Shown here: piece by piece, positions 12,912 to 24,179 of the stretch | How positions within the stretch are numbered: position 1 is the first letter of the stretch | Layout: each line of letters opens with the position of its first letter | NCBI RefSeq assembly: GCF_026914265.1 | Contig: NC_069132.1 | Coordinates: forward strand, 28,576,932-28,640,931 | DNA: 64,000 nt | Source: Mya arenaria | Lineage: Eukaryota > Mollusca > Bivalvia > Myida > Myidae | Reading direction: 5' to 3' | Notes under the pieces: model-generated | What the model saw: the letters and a program-made list of their open reading frames with translations, nothing else | The model's database searches: none | What the model was told of the DNA's origin: nothing | Program-made: the position numbers and the translations under genes

Positions 12912-13439
12912 TTTGACAGTATTTGTCCTATGTACGGCCCATATCAAATGTTTCAAATTTAAATACACAAAATATCCATTTTAAACATAAGGCCTTAGTG
13001 AAATACAGCCATTCAGCTGAGTCTCTCTATTCACTGATATCTAGTGTCAATTTACTTTCTCTCGTTAACCCCATATCAACCAGGTCCAAGCGGCAAAGTC
13101 ACTTTGTGCAAGAATATTTGTGTCGTTTATTCTGACTGAATGCCACTTGCAAACACTGCATTAATTAAACCAAAGTTAAAATTGTTTTTGTTCACACATT
13201 ATTCTCACACACACATGTTATTGTTGCGTTTGGTATCGAAACTTGTTTTCTTCCAACGTTTCCTCTGAGTCTGACAGTTGTTTGTTGACAGTTTCACGCA
13301 GTTGAAGGGAGGCTACTCTACAAAAGTTTTGTAGACCAATCAAAATCGTTTACACGAAATTTAAACGTCATCCGGAAGTTTACATATCGCGCAAAGGAAA
13401 GTAGTAAATTTTAGAAACAAATTAAATTAAATTGTCAAA
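12912..13439. promoter_or_regulatory. Divergent promoter between the SMP gene and NUSAP1
   Basis: This is the only DNA between the two start codons. On the NUSAP1 side are a CCAAT box (13336-13340), a CHR-like TTTAAA (13360-13365) and an ETS-like CCGGAAG (13372-13378), all within about 105 bp of the ATG. In vertebrates CCAAT plus CHR is the DREAM/MuvB arrangement of G2/M genes, the class NUSAP1 belongs to. The sites are read by eye, and TTTAAA is common in AT-rich DNA. Confidence 0.5.
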
Positions 13440-16400
13440 ATGCAAGACTTTGCATCAATGAAATATGCAGATCTTAGAAAGCTGGCAAAAGCTGCAGGCA
13501 TTAAGGCCAACATGAAGGTAACATTCGTTATCTTTACCGTTAGAAATTAAATTCGTTGCAAATGTAACGTATTTTCGTGATACTTCATCAATTTTAAATA
13601 CTAACAGAATAAGTGACAATGTATATGATTAACATTAAAGTAAATTAAATATTATATATTTTCTCGCAAGGAAAAAACATTGTTTTGTTTTTGATCAATC
13701 TGTCTAAGAAATAGTCTGAAGCAGTTTTGTGACATAGTCTGAATCACAGACAACAGCCATGGGTTTAGTAAGCATGTTTGCGGTGAACGTTTGCTGTTTG
13801 TCTCACTTGTAGAGTATGCACTGCGTTGCAACAGGGATACAAACTGTTCGCTAGAGTTTTGTAAATGCTAGCCTTACACATAGTCCAAATAATTGTATGT
13901 TGACAATTTTTGGTAAGGCAAATCCTTCATGTACAAATTGTTTTGTACCAAGAGTGGGGACTTATTCTGATCGGGTTTCCAGAATATTGCATCTATAAAA
14001 TATAATAAAAAAAAGAAATATTACCAGATAATGTTATTTTATATATTAGTTCTGTACACAAAAATAAATATCCAACAATTAATTATTAGTATGATGAGTT
14101 TTTATTCATTTCATACTGTCAGAACAATATATATGATATACTTGATGGGAACTTGCAAGGCGGCGGTTCACAGTTTAACAACGATCAGAACACTTCGGCC
14201 AGAGCCAAGTTGTTAAGATTGTATTTACGAGGTATTTCTCGAAGCTTGCCGAAGATGGTCAAATTTTTACGCTTGGTATAATTGTTGTCTGTGTCAGTCA
14301 AGTTTTGTTTTATTGGAAAGGCAAATCCTGTGTTTTAATGGTTGTTTTGTGCAAAACATCTTTGCACTTACACGGTAATATATGAATATTAACCTTTATT
14401 ATCTATTTCAAACATAAAATACATCTCAAAATACAATTTCAATTTATTTCAAAACATCCCTGTTTTTGAAAAAAAAAACATTTAGACGTTAGGGATTGGA
14501 AGAATCCTGTATAACACTTCTATTATTTTAGACTAGCCTTACACACTACTGATTGTAAGATTAAAGGCCTCATTTTTTAGCTGTTTATCTCGTCATAGGT
14601 CAATATACAACAACTTATCATAATTCCACTAGTCTAAAATAAAAGATTATCCCTTATTAATTATTTTAACAATGTTAGGTCTCTTGTTCCTCAGATGTTT
14701 AAAGGGTATGTCAAGACATTAAGGCTTTATGTCTTAGCCTTAATGTATCGACATATCCTTTACACATCTGAGGAACAAGAGACCTAACATTGTTAAAATT
14801 AATTTTGTTTGTACTTTGAAAGACTGATCAGAATAATATATATAAAAACATAAATAACCACCTTTCAGCATACTTTTTTTATAGGCGACAATCTTCTTCT
14901 TAATGCAGTCATATTATGATATTTGGAGCATTTTATTAACAATTGACAAATTTTAAACAGTTACTGGGATTTTGCGATGAAACTCTAATTTAAGATACAC
15001 ACATTCTTCCATTTAACGATGGTTCTATTTTCAGCAAGATAAACTGGTGGCAGAATTAAACAAATATTACAAAGAGAAAGAGAAAAAGGTATTTATTTTA
15101 ACAAATTCAAATCAAATCATAGGTCATGTGACTTTTACATGTTTGGGGAAACTGAGTCAGTTTTGACTTTTTAACTAATTGGTAGTTTGTTTTGATAAAG
15201 GTTGCAATTTCAATAAATATTTAAGAAAAAAGAAGCATTGAGCTATTCCCCTTATATCTTTGATAATCAACATTCTTGCCGAAATAACCAGCATTGTTTT
15301 TATGTTATAAATTCATACTGATAAATCCCATATGATATTGCTTATTAAAAAGAAACCCCTTTATCCCTTTTGCTATAGAGACAGGACCAACAGATCTTTA
15401 ACAATCCATGATACCTTTTAAATATGTTTTTGAAGGAGAAAACATCTGATCCCAAAAGGACTCCAGTAACGAATGCACCAGCAAAACCAAAATCACCAGC
15501 TGCTGCCAGATCTAAACCTAGCACAGCTAGCAGCAAAAATTCAACACCATCAAGCAAACTGAGCAAACCTGTCACTCCAGCATCCAAACCTCTGACTCCA
15601 AAACCACAGGCTACAGTGACTGCCAAGGCAACAATAGCAAAGCTTTCAACCCCAACTTCAGCCATAGCAAAGAAAGATGCATCAAAACCAAACACACTAT
15701 TGGTTAAGCCTGCAAAAGCAGCACCTGCAGTTGTCAAACCATCAACTCCAGCATCTGGGTCAAGGAATGCATCTCGGTGGGAGAAGAAAGTGTTTACGCC
15801 ATCTTCTGGCACTGCAACACCAACAAACAAGTCTGCCACACCTACTGCAAAGCCTGCATTAGGGAAAAGGAAGAAGTCAGACACAGTATGTTTATTTTGT
15901 TGGATCTATATAAGCTGAACAGATGTAAAATAGTGATACAATGCTTTAATTATGAAATTAACTTTACTGAGCGAAAACCATTTATATAACCTTACTATTT
16001 TTGAAAAGTATCACATGATTTATCCAATTTGGCAAGTGAGGAATACTTTAGTTTAAAATAATATATCATGTACCTTCCCATTTCAGCCATCTGAATCCCA
16101 GCCTGCCACAAAAAAGAGAAGAAGCACCTTTGAGAAAGCCCCGACACCAGGAGTTAAGGTTTGTGTACATGGCAAAATTGACGAAACTCAGTCATGTTGT
16201 ACAGCTTATTTTGTAAGAGGGAATAATCCTTTTTCATTCAAGAAGCAGTCAATTAAGATGTTATTGTTCACATTCCACTTCATCACTTCACTACAATGGA
16301 TCATGCTCATGTACTCAAGGTTTGATTCATACTATCTCAGGTTTGATGCTGAATCAAGTTGAATGAGTAGTAAGATCACGTTTCTTTTTTTGGTGCATGA

Positions 16401-19400
16401 CTATAGTAAAATACTGTATTAAGTTTAAATAATGTTCATTAATTTATATACATAAACACTATACACTTTCAAATGTTTATTATCAGACCCCAGATATAAA
16501 TAGCCCGAAGTCACGTCAATCTCGAGGTTCCAGTTCTGGAAACAGCCCAGGGGTGAAGGACATAGTAGGGGTCATGAAAGGGGACATGACTGACCAAGAG
16601 ATGAAGGACTCCCTCATGTCAGCCATTGATAAGAAGGTTCATGATAAGGGTGAGTTTTATGTGAACTTCTGATGTCATGTCATGTCATGATCTGCCAAGA
16701 TTTGCATATAAATCTCTGTTTTTCAAAGAAAAGGTTAAGGTATTGTGATAACCTTGGTTTCAATTGAATTGACAGTGGGCAAAAACTTTTAACTTGGGAG
16801 ACGGTTATGATATGCACAGCAAAGAAATTTGCTTGTGGTACCATTGTTTTTTAGTGCATTTATCAATCCAAATCAACGTGGACCATTGTGTCTTTCATGG
16901 ACATGTAATTTGAAGTCAAAATAAACATGCAAGATAGTCGTTTTAGCAAATTATAAGGCAGGTAAAATGAACATTGAACAGCATTATTTGATAAAAATAT
17001 AAAAGTAGAAGCATATACATTGTATATTTTAATGTGAGTATCTCGAATGAGTTTCCATGTTATTAACTTACTTTACACATCAAATGTTGTGATCATTCGA
17101 AAGAGTGAAAGAGATTCAGTTCTAACTGTAAGTGCTTCTTTATAAATTTGATTTCACTTAAAACCTCTGTGTTTTCCCTCCTCCATTCAAACCCCTCTCC
17201 TTCCTTCCAGTGAAAGCCGCCCCAGATGGAACCAGCATCCCCAGGTTTGCTGCTTTTGCCATGAAGAAGAAAGAGAACAGGCCAATCACTCCAGGTATCA
17301 GAGTTTGAGCTTTTATGTTTAAACAAAACAAAGCAGAATTAGTGTCATTCTAAAAATATGATATTGTCGGCTATTCTTGTGAGATGAATAGTACCCGTCT
17401 AATTGGAAAGTTAAAGCGTTTAGACTTGGGAATGGAAGTCATAAAGCAAACTTCAGTTATATAAGTACTGGTAAGGAATAAAGTGATCAATCACTAGTAA
17501 TGCTGCATGTGAGGGAAAAACCCTCTAAATTTGTAAAATATATTTTGGCCAGACTCTTTAGCTCAACTTTTTGAAGAATAAGGAGAGCTATCTTACTTAC
17601 CCTAGTAGCCTCTGCGTAACACCTTGGTTAATGTTTTGCATGAAAGCACAATATCTCAACCACTTCTTAATGCATTGCATTGAGACTTAATACAATGGTA
17701 CTCAACCATCCAAACTACCTTATAACTAAGTAAGATAAACTCTAATTTGCATAAGATGCAAATTAAGGCCCTTAATTATTCAACTTAAATTCAAGTTCAG
17801 GTTTTGAATGTAAGCAGACGTACCAATAGGCTTATATCTCAGCAACTACCTGATTAAATGCATTGAGACTAATCACTATACAAACAGTCCTCTACCATCC
17901 AACCTGTTTGAGCAATCAAGTTAGATAACTTTATTTTGCATATAATGCAAGTAACTGGCCTTTGTTATTCAACTAAGGTTTTGCATGTTATCACATTTAA
18001 GTCAATAACTCAGCAAATACTGTTAATACATCATGTTCTTCATTGAGACTTTATACAATGAAGTATGATAACACTATTTTGTGTATAATGCAAATTCTGC
18101 CCCTTCATTATTTGTCTTAGAAATTCTGCTTAATGTTTTGCATGTAAGCTAATTTTACAGTGATCCATTCATGTTTTACCAAAACTTTGCAATCCTTAAA
18201 ATTAAAAGCGGTGAAATAACGCTGTCTCTGTGACATCTCATGTTTATATTGTCTTGTTTGAACTGAAAAAAAATCATCTACCGTATTATATTATGCATAG
18301 GACACACTTTTTTACCCCAGATTATCGTCTAAAAATTGCCTGCGTCCTTTCTATGCTATTAGGATTTTATTTGTTTTTCACAAGTCCATTTCAGGCATAT
18401 ATTGTCATAGTTTATTGGTGTCATCAGCTGCAGAGTCATGCAAATAAACTTATGTTTGGCTTTAATCAAAAGGTTTCAGATATTCTGGTTAAATGGATAC
18501 CTCATTTAGAATGCAGCTATTAATTTACAAAATATACATATTCGTAATTTTGTTACAAGTCCCATAACTGGGGCTTTGATAATTGGTGAGTTATACCTAG
18601 TAGACCAACTGTGAAAAATGGACAAGCTTTGCCTCTGCTTGTGTTGCTATAGATATATTTTGCACTCGCATGTACGGCATTTCTCCAAGGTTGTAAACCT
18701 TATCACTCTGAGTCTCAGTGATAGTACATCAGTATATTTAGTTGGATATAACTTATTGATTAATCATGCACAAATGAAGTAATTTGATAAAAACATAAGC
18801 ATTTGAACCTTAAAAATTGTGCTTTTTTCCTTGGACAGGAAACAAAGACTGGCAGAAAATACACAAGAAAAGCTTTGCCAAGTTTGATTCGATAGATGTG
18901 TACCTGAACAAAAAGAGAAAACGAGCAGAAGAACTCTCAACATCTGTGAAAAAAGCCAAGACCTTACTGACGGAGGTCCATTCTGTGGTCAACAGGCTGA
19001 AGGCTCATAAAACACCTCTGAGCCAAGAAAATAAGGTATAACTGCTCTTTATTTTTATGTAGTTGCAATGAGATTAAGATTAATAAGGACTAACAGAGTT
19101 TTAACTATGGTCCAAAAAGTTCTGAGAGATCAGGTTGTCTTGATCGAGTTTAATTTATATTTTGGGAATTTCAGGAATGTTCTTGATAACATTAAGCTAT
19201 TGACAATGTTATAAAATCATTATTAATTAGCAAATAAATTCTAAATATATCTCCCTTGATTTATTTCATATGTTATTCAATATAGCAAGTTGTTTCAATG
19301 TGTTTTCTAAATAGCAAGTTGTTTCAATGTGTTTTCTAAATAGCAAGTTGTTTCGATGTGTTTTCTAAATAGCAAGTTGTTTCAATGTGTTTTCTAAATA

Positions 19401-21102
19401 GCAAGTCGTTTCAATGTGTTTTCTAAATAGCAAGTCGTTTCGATGTGTTTCCTAAATATTTTTATTTTCCAGTTTTCCAAATCAAGAAAGTCCAATCCAA
19501 ACAAGACGACACCATTTAAGCCAACAGTGATCAACACTTCACAGATGAACCTCAACTTTGGGGCCAAAAAATCACCAAAAACACTCCCAAGACAACCGCC
19601 AAAGTCTGTCATTTCCACAAAAGTGAAGAGTGTCGTTATAAATGCTCCAGTCAGGAAATCGACTGGCTCAGTTGCCCCTAGAAAATCAGCTGGTACGTTT
19701 TCAATTATTCATTCATGGCAGTAAATATGTAAATTTGGATTGTCAAAACCTTTGTATCGGTGTAACGCAATGACTTCAAAGTTAGCCATGACTTAAAGTT
19801 TACACTCCTATTGAGCTTCCTTACACGAACTCCATTCTTTCAATTCTTCAAAATAATTCAAATACGATGTTTGTGATAGTTCAAATGTTTTATTTTGGTA
19901 AAATTAATGTAACACAATCCAACTTGATGTTTAAAAGCATTAATTTTAGCCTTTTATTGGATTATATCATATTAGTTTTTTAAAAAGCAAGTGTAATTAT
20001 AAAAATTTAAGATTTAGAACAGAACTGTGTTTAAACTAGGTATGAAAACATTTGTTCTGCACAGAGATAAACGAGAAGTCCTTCTGACTTCACGAACTGT
20101 GCACTGACCAAATGTTTTCCTACTCTGCGGAACCCCATTCAATCCTTAGGACATGAAACTTGGTCCACATGTCTAGATTCATGATGGACACATGAGTAGC
20201 AGACTGTAACTCCTAATTCTGGGCCATTCAAAACTAAAAGGAATATGCGAGCTTTAGCATCCTCTCTGCAAATCTTTAGTTCTTCTTAAGACAGTTTGGA
20301 TTTAAAATGTTTATTATTAGATAATCTTAAGTTCTTCTTAAGACAGTTTGGATTTAAAATGTTTATTATTATATAAAATATTATGTGTATTTAATATACT
20401 TATACAATGTACAAAAACCTCCTTCCTATTTCAGCAACCCCATTCAAGTTCACAGCAGGCAACACCACCTTGAACTCCACCATCTCCTCAACAAAGAAGA
20501 ACACGTTTGACCTGAAAGCCAGTCTTGCTCGACCAGTCACATGGAAGACCCACAAAGGAGTACTGAAACCCCTCGATGATGTCACCAAGAGCCCTGTTTA
20601 CGTCAGGACTGCTGTTAAAGTGCAGAAAGAGAGGTTCGTCAAATACACTTCATTCACTTATGCTAAGTAAATTTAACGGTAATGAAATGTCATGGTGTAT
20701 ATGTATTAAAGCTGATAGAAATCTGTTTTGATCAAATATTGTTATCATGCTTTTTATTAGAATAGGGCTTATGAAGGTATTTAAATTGACAAAGAAGGCC
20801 ACATTAACATATGAGTCTTGTTCAAAAGTAGGATCGTCCATGAGTAATAGCTCTTGTAATATTCATTGTTTAAGGAAAAGAATCGTAATTTTTAATATTA
20901 ATAGTAATAATTAGATTATTAAAAAGCTGTGGTGTGCCTATTGTCTTTATCAGCACTATTTCAAGGTTTTTATTTTGTAATACAAAATAAATTTACTCAA
21001 AGTTTGCTCCTTTTCAGAGCAAACGCTCGTAAAGCTGTGACCACAAGAAGAGCAGACAAAAAAGACAAAGCCCGGATGGCCCGCCGTGGAATCAACGTTT
21101 GA
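13440..21102 (+). CDS. NUSAP1: Nucleolar and spindle-associated protein 1, complete ten-exon gene
   Basis: NUSAP1 binds microtubules and chromatin and organises the mitotic spindle. Coding exons: 13440-13517, 15035-15088, 15436-15885, 16087-16158, 16487-16649, 17211-17294, 18839-19035, 19473-19692, 20435-20633, 21018-21102. All junctions are GT-AG and phases agree. The sum is 1602 nt, 533 aa (human about 441). The N-terminus (MKYADLRKLAKAAGIKAN) is the SAP-like helix pair. The large Lys/Pro/Ser/Thr-rich exon 3 accounts for much of the extra length. Residues 293-295 are KEN within KKKENRPITPG, a probable APC/C degron as in vertebrates. WQKIHKKSFAKFDSIDVYL and FDLKASLARP (464-473) plus HKGVLKP are family signatures. 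The basic tail ends ARMARRGINV. Upstream CCAAT and CHR-like sites suggest cell-cycle control. Introns 1 and 6 hold mobile elements. Confidence 0.93.
13881..14535 (+). mobile_element. Non-autonomous TIR element (TAGTCYAAA ends), copy 1, in NUSAP1 intron 1
   Basis: The 655-bp unit starts TAGTCCAAATAATTG and ends ATTATTTTAGACTA, so the ends are short imperfect inverted repeats. It is flanked by an exact 10-bp direct repeat, GCCTTACACA, at 13871-13880 and 14536-14545, which reads as a target-site duplication. A second copy in the opposite orientation is at 49510-50195. Both hold a stretch translating to similar peptides (LLRLYLRGISRSLP here, [14 protein letters not shown] there), but neither has a full-length ORF. 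A 9-10 bp duplication is typical of Mutator-like elements; the assignment is inferred. Confidence 0.7.
14663..14799 (+). repeat. Long near-perfect hairpin in NUSAP1 intron 1
   Basis: Two 64-nt arms (14663-14726 and 14736-14799) are reverse complements with about four mismatches, separated by a 9-nt loop TTATGTCTT. The outer 35 bp, including GTTAGGTCTCTTGTTCC, pair perfectly. Inside the NUSAP1 pre-mRNA this would fold into one long hairpin. A small palindromic MITE is the simplest reading; a small-RNA precursor is possible. Confidence 0.8.
17562..18243 (-). mobile_element. Pearl-like element, reverse-oriented shorter copy, in NUSAP1 intron 6
   Basis: On the minus strand it begins near 18243 with GAGATGTCACAGAGACAGCG and ends near 17562 with AGCTCTCCTTATTCTTC and AAAGTTGAG, the same ends as 5446-6768. 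The core has about three to four units with AAGTCTCAATG- and CAAAACCTT-like segments. It is more diverged and shorter than the first copy. Confidence 0.7.
19282..19456 (+). repeat. 29-bp tandem repeat ending just before NUSAP1 exon 8
   Basis: About six copies of a 29-bp unit beginning ATAGCAAGTTGTTTCAATG. The array stops about 16 bp upstream of the acceptor of the exon at 19473, so its T-rich units sit where the branch point and polypyrimidine tract belong. Confidence 0.9.
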
Positions 21103-23920
21103 ATTGACTGGTTTACTTTTTAACCACCTAGTGGTTTAAACTCTTAAACATTTGCCTACGAGTCTTGCATTTGACTTCCAAACGTGGTGAACATCTACTG
21201 ATATGATGATACCTTGTTGCACCAACTAATGAATAGAAACAAGTTTTGCTGCTTTACCATATTTTTTGCTTCTCTAGTGTAAAATTTTGGTTTTAATTCC
21301 TTGTTTTGAACGGACTAAGTAGTGAATGGATATCAAATAAGTGTGTACATTTGTACTTTGCTTGCCAAACTCCATCTAATTGTCCAGCAGCCATGTATAA
21401 AAGTTAAAACTGGTGAAGTGTTTGGTATAATTTGGCAAAAATATTTATTGATTGGTCAATATTTATCCAATAATTACTGTTGAGTATTGGCCAATCAAAT
21501 TGCTTTATGTGCAAACTAGCCAAAAGATAACCTGTGGATAAATCATTCAGTTTTATACAGTTGGCTGTAGAGGACCACAGTTTTGGTCCTAGGACTTACG
21601 AACTTCTTATGAATGAAAATAAGTAACAAACTTAGTAGATAGACACTATATTCATCCATTTTGTAATACCTGTACATCAATAACAGACATTATTGTACAC
21701 AATTATTTATGCTTGAAGCCTTCTTATTATCAACAGTAGTGTAAGAGTTGTAACCACTACAAGTAGTTAGTTACCAATGACCATGCTGATTGAGGATGTG
21801 AGGTTTTTTCTTTTTATTGTTTTACTGCCAAGTGTCAATTCACTGCAAGATGGTTGGCACAATGACTGAATGAATAGTCCGTTTGCTTGTACTTTGCTTT
21901 GAAGGAATTAACTGTAATCTGACAAGTAAAAAGTCTCATTAGATATCTGCATTTAGGGTATCAAACAGTTGCACAGTCATCCTAAGGTTCACAGAAAAGT
22001 TCATGTTTATTCATATAGTATCCTTATGATTACAATCGAGGGGTGAAACCAAGTTCAATAATAAGAAACTTCATTAAAAAACAATCATTATCTAGAACAA
22101 CTGCAAAATGGCAACTTTTATAGACGATATTATTTTTTTTTAATTGTCTCATGTTACAAAGTAGTATTACTTTGCATCAGAGTAACATTGATATACTGAT
22201 AAATGGAAGTGAACAATGTTTATTGGATTTTTACCGGAAAGGTGGTTTATAGAAAGTATCAGTGAAATAAAATTTATATTTCACTGTTTCAAACAGTGAA
22301 AATATAACATTGATATTTTTCACTGCTTTGAAATTTGAGCCCACTCGGTTCCAAATCAAACATCAGTGCCCACAGGGCTTGTGCACTATTTCAATGACGT
22401 TATTCCCAAAATGACGTTGCAAGCACATACAAATATACGCGTTTTTTTTTAATTTTTGATTCCTATTTAAGGCATTTAATAAAAAAAATGTTTCAGTGTA
22501 AAATAGCAACATATATTCACCCTGTGAACACCAGAGTGAATGTTTCACTTGTGGTTATGCTAATCGTGAAATATAAATTTTGGTGCTCACTCGGTGAAAT
22601 ATCCTATGGTCTTACAGTGAAATACAATTATCCTCAATGTTATCAGCAAGTGTCATGCATGTCTTGTCTTGCGCAGTTACTTTTTGAGGCAATTGTCTTC
22701 TGATGCACAGATGAGTTTTTTCTCCTGGAAGAACATAAGTCTACCTAACTGGCACATTCATGTATAATCACATGTACAGACTATATGGAAATTGTCAAAT
22801 TTGATATTTATCATTTTAGCCTTTTTCTTTTCTCCATGTGTATGACTGTTTTCTTTCTATAGTTTCTTCTTTATCATATTCATTGTAAATACATGTAAAT
22901 AATTTAAATAGCTCTTAACCAGTATGTTGTTACATCATTTATTTTTGCATGATTTTTATTGAATTTGAACTTCCCCACTTTCTGTAGACTGTAGTCACTA
23001 GCTGTATGCAATGTTCATGTATTTGTCTCAGAGTCACCTAAAACTTTTGGGCCCATAAGCACTTTGACTTTAACCTTAAACTACAAATGTTCATTCCATT
23101 GTAAAATTGCTACTGAAAGATGGCATGAGTGTTACCATAACCAAGATCATCTACTATGTATACATAAAAACATTAAAAGTACTTTGGTGCACTTGGAAAT
23201 TCCCCTTTATGTTAGGGTGTTTGTAAATATACCGGTATATGTAAGAAATATTGTGCAATTTGTATTGAAAGTGTTTTGTTTTATTTTGTCATACATTTCT
23301 TTTAAACACATTTTTATTGGACAATGAAATATTGATGATGATCATCCAGTGTTATTTGAGTTGAGTCCAGAGTTCTGTATCATAATTTATTGTTTAAGTA
23401 ACATAATACTATTTATCATCCATTTTTATTACAGAAAAGAAATAAAAAATAATTTCATCGAATATGAATACAGATATTTCAAGTTTACTTTTTGATTGAT
23501 TGATATGTAGTGTACTTCATGTAAATTAAAATATGAACATCATAATTTGTGAGTTGTTTTTGTGTGAAATATATTGTTTTACATAATAATACTGGATCAT
23601 CTCGTCCGTAGGGGAAATAGCTTCAGTAATATAAATGACTCTTTGTTGCAGTTAATACAACTGAGTCCATATTGGCTTCATTCTCCTCTGTATGAATTAA
23701 GAATGATTTTATTTCAGGTGTAATATGTGCTGTCAGTAACTGCATTTACTACTCCTTACAATATCATATGACTTGTAAAGAGTTGTTTTTCACTGAACAT
23801 GAAGAAGGGATCATTCTTTAAAAATCCCACACACAAATGTGAAAGTTTGATGCCTGATGACCCCATGTAAGCTTGGTATGTTTTGAACCTGTATTTAAAA
23901 TAAATGACTAAAAGTACATT
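21103..23920 (+). other. NUSAP1 3' UTR and downstream sequence
   Basis: There is no further coding sequence. AATAAA signals are at 23899-23904 and, earlier, in the A-rich stretch near 23440, so the 3' UTR could be up to about 2.8 kb; which site is used cannot be read. At about 22257-22630 is a repeat rich in TTTCACTG/CAGTGAAA segments; a related fragment is near 61235-61265. Confidence 0.4.
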
Positions 23921-24179
23921 AATGGTTTGTTTTTTGCTCTGTATTTAAATTGAAATCAGATGTTAAATGACCCATTTTGCAATATTTGAAGGCCAAACAA
24001 ACTTCTTTATGTAATGATTCACATAAAACACAATATTTTTCTTCTAAACATAAATGGCGTTCAAATGGTACCTAAACAATATGCAACACCTGGCATCAAA
24101 AATTCACATATTTATGTTTTGACAGCGGTTTTATGATTTATTTATATATGTGAAAGTCAGTGTATCAAATTCTTCATTG

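Noticed and set aside
15345-15884. A 179-aa minus-strand ORF.
   Set aside because: It is antisense to NUSAP1 exon 3, whose Ala/Lys/Pro/Thr repeats keep the opposite strand open.
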